Assembly: GCA_963729795.1 (NCBI GenBank)
Contig: CAVSPC010000019.1
Location: 24,153-88,152, forward strand
Origin: CAWBBA01 sp963729795
GTDB taxonomy: Bacteria; Desulfobacterota; Desulfomonilia; Desulfomonilales; Desulfomonilaceae
Direction of reading: 5' to 3'
DNA: 64,000 nucleotides
Shown here piece after piece: positions 61,307 to 64,000 of the stretch. Position 1 is the first letter of the stretch, and every line of letters begins with the position of its first letter. The notes beneath the pieces are model-generated. The model was not told the DNA's origin. It did no database searches and saw only the letters and a program-made list of their open reading frames with translations. The translations under genes were made by a program, and so were the position numbers.

Positions 61307-61927
61307 ATGCAACTGCCTGAGCCTGTTCAGAACAACAAGAAAGATAAGGTTTCCGCCATCTTTGATGCGGCATGCCGCGTCTTCCGTGAGAAGGGGTTCC
61401 ATGAGGCACGCATCACAGACATAGCAAAAGCCGCGGGCATCTCGTACGGACTGGTGTACCACTATTTCAAGAGCAAAGCGGATCTGTTCGACGCGATCCT
61501 CAAAGAGCGGTGGGACGATCTTCTTGAAATGATGGACCAGTGCGACAAATTATCTCAGCCGGTGGACGAAAAACTGGGCTCTATCGTCAGATATTTCCTC
61601 GACCAGTACGAAAAACGGCCGGACCTTGTTCACATTTTCATTACCGAGATCTCCCGGTCGTCGACAAACCTAACGCCGGAGCGTTTGGAATGGTTCAAGA
61701 CGTTCAGGGATCGGATGGAGAGAATCATTGCACAAGCACAGGAGCGGAAAACTTTGCGTGCGGACATACGGCCGCGATATCTAACGCATATCTTTCTGGG
61801 AGGCATAGAGAGCTTTATATCTGCTATGGTGCTTGAAAATCAGCCCCTCAAAGGCAGAGGCCAGAAGGAACGCATCGAGCGGGGTCTCATGGAGGTCTTC
61901 TTGAACGGCGCGCGTCCGGTAAACTGA
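61307..61927 (+). CDS. TetR/AcrR-family regulator
   Basis: 206 residues. N-terminal HTH: VSAIFDAACRVFREKGFHEA and ITDIAKAAGISYGLVYHYFK. The C-terminal ligand domain is of the FadR/YsiA-like type (ERIIAQAQERKTLRADIRPR). It lies upstream of the SCP2 and acyl-CoA dehydrogenase genes, so control of fatty-acyl-CoA degradation is likely; acyl-CoA may be the ligand. Confidence 0.85.
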   Translation: MQLPEPVQNNKKDKVSAIFDAACRVFREKGFHEARITDIAKAAGISYGLVYHYFKSKADLFDAILKERWDDLLEMMDQCDKLSQPVDEKLGSIVRYFLDQYEKRPDLVHIFITEISRSSTNLTPERLEWFKTFRDRMERIIAQAQERKTLRADIRPRYLTHIFLGGIESFISAMVLENQPLKGRGQKERIERGLMEVFLNGARPVN

Positions 61928-62090
61928 AGGAGATTTGGCGTTTTCCACCGCAGAGGGCGTAGAGGGCGCAGAGATTTCTTTTAGAGGTCTGGTTCCCAAG
62001 CTCCGCGCGGGAATCCATATCTTGCGGGCTCCGTAGGCTAATGGCCCTTATTTCAATAAGACAATCGAGGCAGAGGCTCGTCGACAGGCA

Positions 62091-62287
62091 TTCCCAGGCA
62101 GAGCCTCATAGGCGCTAACTTAAGGCAATCTTGTTACTTTTGAATAGCCAAGTGCCATCAAAGTCCCCCTTTTCTAAAGGGGGATTTAGGGGGATTTTCA
62201 AGGAGTTATACAGAAATCCCCCCTGCCCCCCTTTACGAAGGGGGGGAAGACCGTTAGGTTAGAGCTTATGAGGCAGAGCCTGGGAAC
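62091..62287. repeat. Palindromic dispersed element, copy 3 (most complete)
   Basis: About 197 bp with inverted ends ttcccaggcagagcctcata (62091 on) and, reversed, ttcccaggctctgcctcata, followed by ggcgctaacttaagg arms and CCCCTTT...AAAGGGG hairpins. It occupies much of the 553-bp gap between the TetR and SCP2 genes. Related to 16537-16710 and 33007-33261. Likely a MITE-like element; no coding capacity. Confidence 0.7.
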
Positions 62288-62480
62288 GAGAGGTGCTTTA
62301 TCTACTTTTCCCGGTGACAGGCAGGTAGGGCTGGAAGATAATTCTTACTTGTGCACGGAGATTATGGCAAAATCGTTAGTATGTCCCAACGAGTGGGGTG
62401 GGACCTTGGCAATAGAGGAGGTCATTGTCGTATCTTAGTCAAAAAAGGAAAAACTGCTCAAAAACAGAAAGGAAAAAGAC

Positions 62481-62810
62481 ATGGCACTTAGCACTGTGAA
62501 TGAAGTCTTCGAGAAGATGCCGCAGGTGTTTAATTCCGCGGCCGCGGCCGGCTTGGATATGGTTTTTCAGTTCCATATTACGGGTGATCAGGCCGGTGAC
62601 TGGAATGTGGTCGTCAAAGAGAACGCTTGCCAGGTTAATCCGGGTGTTCACGCGAGCCCGAACGTAAGCCTCACGATGGCTGACGTGGACTGGCTTGCAA
62701 TGTGCAACGGAACCCTGGACGGAATGACTGCGTTTATGAGCGGCAAGCTCAAGGCTACGGGTGACATCATGGCAGCCCAGCGCATCCCTAACCTTTTCCC
62801 ATTGGCCTGA
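62481..62810 (+). CDS. SCP2 sterol-carrier-like protein
   Basis: 109 residues, a single SCP2 domain (AAGLDMVFQFHITGDQAGDW; ANVSLTMADVDWL-like PNVSLTMADVDWLAMCNGTL; DGMTAFMSGKLKATGDIMAA). It would bind acyl-CoA or lipids and could feed the acyl-CoA dehydrogenase encoded 32 bp downstream. GAAAGGAA lies upstream. Confidence 0.85.
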   Translation: MALSTVNEVFEKMPQVFNSAAAAGLDMVFQFHITGDQAGDWNVVVKENACQVNPGVHASPNVSLTMADVDWLAMCNGTLDGMTAFMSGKLKATGDIMAAQRIPNLFPLA

Positions 62811-62842
62811 GCATCCGGCTTTAAGGCTGTAAAGGAATGGGT

Positions 62843-63985
62843 ATGAACGGCATTCCGGATTATTTCCAGGAGACCCATCATATCCTGAGACAAACGGTTG
62901 CCAGGTTCGTCGACCGGGAGATCAAGCCTCACGTTGAATCATGGGAAGAGGCGGGCGAGTTCCCACGGGAGCTTTATCGAAAGGCCGCTGAGGTTGGCCT
63001 ACTCGGTGTCTGCTACCCTCAAGAGTGGAGCGGCATCGAGACCGACATCTTCCACGAGGTGGTGGTAACCGAAGAACTAACCCGGTCAGGATCCGGCGGA
63101 GTAGCGGCAGGGCTAATGTCTCACGGTATTGCCCTGCCGCCGATTCTCGCTCTGGGAAACGAAGAGCAGAAAGAGCGATTCGTGCCTCCTGTCCTGCGGG
63201 GGGAGAAGATCGCGTCTCTGGGTGTCACCGAGCCCGGGGGCGGATCTGATGTTGCCAATATCCGCACACGCGCGGTGCGAGATGGCGGCTGCTACATTGT
63301 AAACGGCTCGAAGACCATGATCACCTCGGGCACACGGGCTGACTTTGTGACCATGGCCGTGCGTACGGGCGGGCCGGGCCATCACGGATTGAGCCTCCTT
63401 GTGGTGGAAACCAACAGCCCGGGATTCACTGTTTCCAAGAAACTAAGGAAAATGGGGTGGTGGGCGTCGGATACCGCGGAACTAGCTCTCCACGATGTTC
63501 GGGTGCCTGTAGAAAATCTCCTAGGTGCGGAGGGATCGGCATTTTACGGCCTGATGCACAACTTCCAAAAAGAGAGGCTCTACCTGGCACTCATGGCCAA
63601 TACAACCGCTCAGTTGGCCCTTGAAGAATCCATCAAATACGCGCGGATCAGAGAGGCTTTCGGCAAGCCACTTACGGGTTTCCAGGTCACAAGACACAAG
63701 CTGGTGGATATGGCCACATTAGTGGAGGTCAGCCGGGAGTTCACATACCGAGTTGCTGCTAAAATCCAAGCGGGCGCCAACGCGGTCAAAGAGATCTCAA
63801 TGGCCAAGATCTTTTCCGCTGATATTTGCGATCGAGTCTGCCATCAGGCCGTGCAGATTCACGGTGGTTACGGGTACATGCGAGAGTATCTGGTGGAGCG
63901 ACTGTACCGGGATAGCCGCATCCTATCGATCGGCGGCGGTACGACAGAGATCATGAAAGAATTGATCTCCAAGATGATTCTTTGA
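62843..63985 (+). CDS. Acyl-CoA dehydrogenase
   Basis: 380 residues from the ATG at 62843 (AAAGGA upstream; the ATG at 62837 is possible). Full ACAD fold with LGVTEPGGGSDVANIRTRA and the FAD-binding segments. The end YRDSRILSIGGGTTEIMKEL has Gly at the position of the MCAD-type catalytic Glu. A Glu in LALEESIKYARIREAFGK aligns with that used by isovaleryl- and long-chain-type enzymes, so the base is probably relocated (inference). It introduces the alpha-beta double bond in beta-oxidation or branched-chain acid breakdown. Confidence 0.9.
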   Translation: MNGIPDYFQETHHILRQTVARFVDREIKPHVESWEEAGEFPRELYRKAAEVGLLGVCYPQEWSGIETDIFHEVVVTEELTRSGSGGVAAGLMSHGIALPPILALGNEEQKERFVPPVLRGEKIASLGVTEPGGGSDVANIRTRAVRDGGCYIVNGSKTMITSGTRADFVTMAVRTGGPGHHGLSLLVVETNSPGFTVSKKLRKMGWWASDTAELALHDVRVPVENLLGAEGSAFYGLMHNFQKERLYLALMANTTAQLALEESIKYARIREAFGKPLTGFQVTRHKLVDMATLVEVSREFTYRVAAKIQAGANAVKEISMAKIFSADICDRVCHQAVQIHGGYGYMREYLVERLYRDSRILSIGGGTTEIMKELISKMIL

Positions 63986-64000
63986 TCAATTCCGGATAGA

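Overview
The window looks like part of a chromosome of a strictly anaerobic deltaproteobacterium (Desulfobacterota; Desulfomonile/Syntrophobacter-like). This is inferred from gene content, not from an rRNA gene: B12-dependent radical SAM protein, methyltetrahydrofolate-type pterin methyltransferase, acyl-CoA dehydrogenase with SCP2 partner, and a gliding/pilus-type chemosensory cluster. No rRNA, tRNA or CRISPR was recognised. Several genes are broken by one-base indels or short tandem duplications of the kind noisy assembly makes (1-1046, ParA, the SGNH/TPR protein, ilvB, the pyruvate-kinase-C protein), so each of those breaks should be checked against reads.

Layout. (1) 1-6.9 kb: a lasso-like RiPP cluster on the minus strand: PqqD-like recognition protein, Cys protease B2, AsnB-like cyclase, a 62-residue precursor with a lasso leader motif, an HPr-kinase-like protein overlapping the precursor stop, and a B12-binding radical SAM protein; a nucleotidyltransferase-like gene converges from the left edge. 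(2) 7.2-22.2 kb: a bacterial tyrosine kinase, then a chemosensory operon (DUF4388, RR-CheB fusion, CheW, MCP, CheY, HAMP protein, CheA, ParA, CheB) with no CheR; its two CheB domains have lost different catalytic residues. (3) 22.7-27.1 kb: surface-polysaccharide genes (GT-C membrane protein, Wzt-like ATPase, GT-A transferase). (4) 27.5-48.8 kb: mostly housekeeping genes: an ArsB/NhaD-type transporter, CBS protein, ilvBN preceded by a classical Val/Leu leader-peptide attenuator, NUDIX, glyoxalase-like, M1 peptidase, nitroreductase, peroxiredoxin, alkylsulfatase and pterin methyltransferase. A 1.58-kb element with GTAGTGGGTCAG ends and a perfect 10-bp target duplication carries non-transposase cargo just upstream of the ilvB promoter.

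(5) 48.8-59.9 kb: an accessory island of defence, toxin-antitoxin and toxin-immunity modules, separated by five same-strand copies of a ~140-bp repeat with inverted ends. Two different IS1182-family elements, each flanked by CTAG duplications, have inserted into the toxin of a module while its antidote gene stays intact: an LHH nuclease next to a SUKH immunity protein, and a HEPN toxin next to an MNT antitoxin. A second copy of the MNT-HEPN locus 4.7 kb away also has a truncated toxin. (6) 59.9-64 kb: an exported ankyrin-repeat protein, then a TetR-controlled acyl-CoA dehydrogenase/SCP2 operon.
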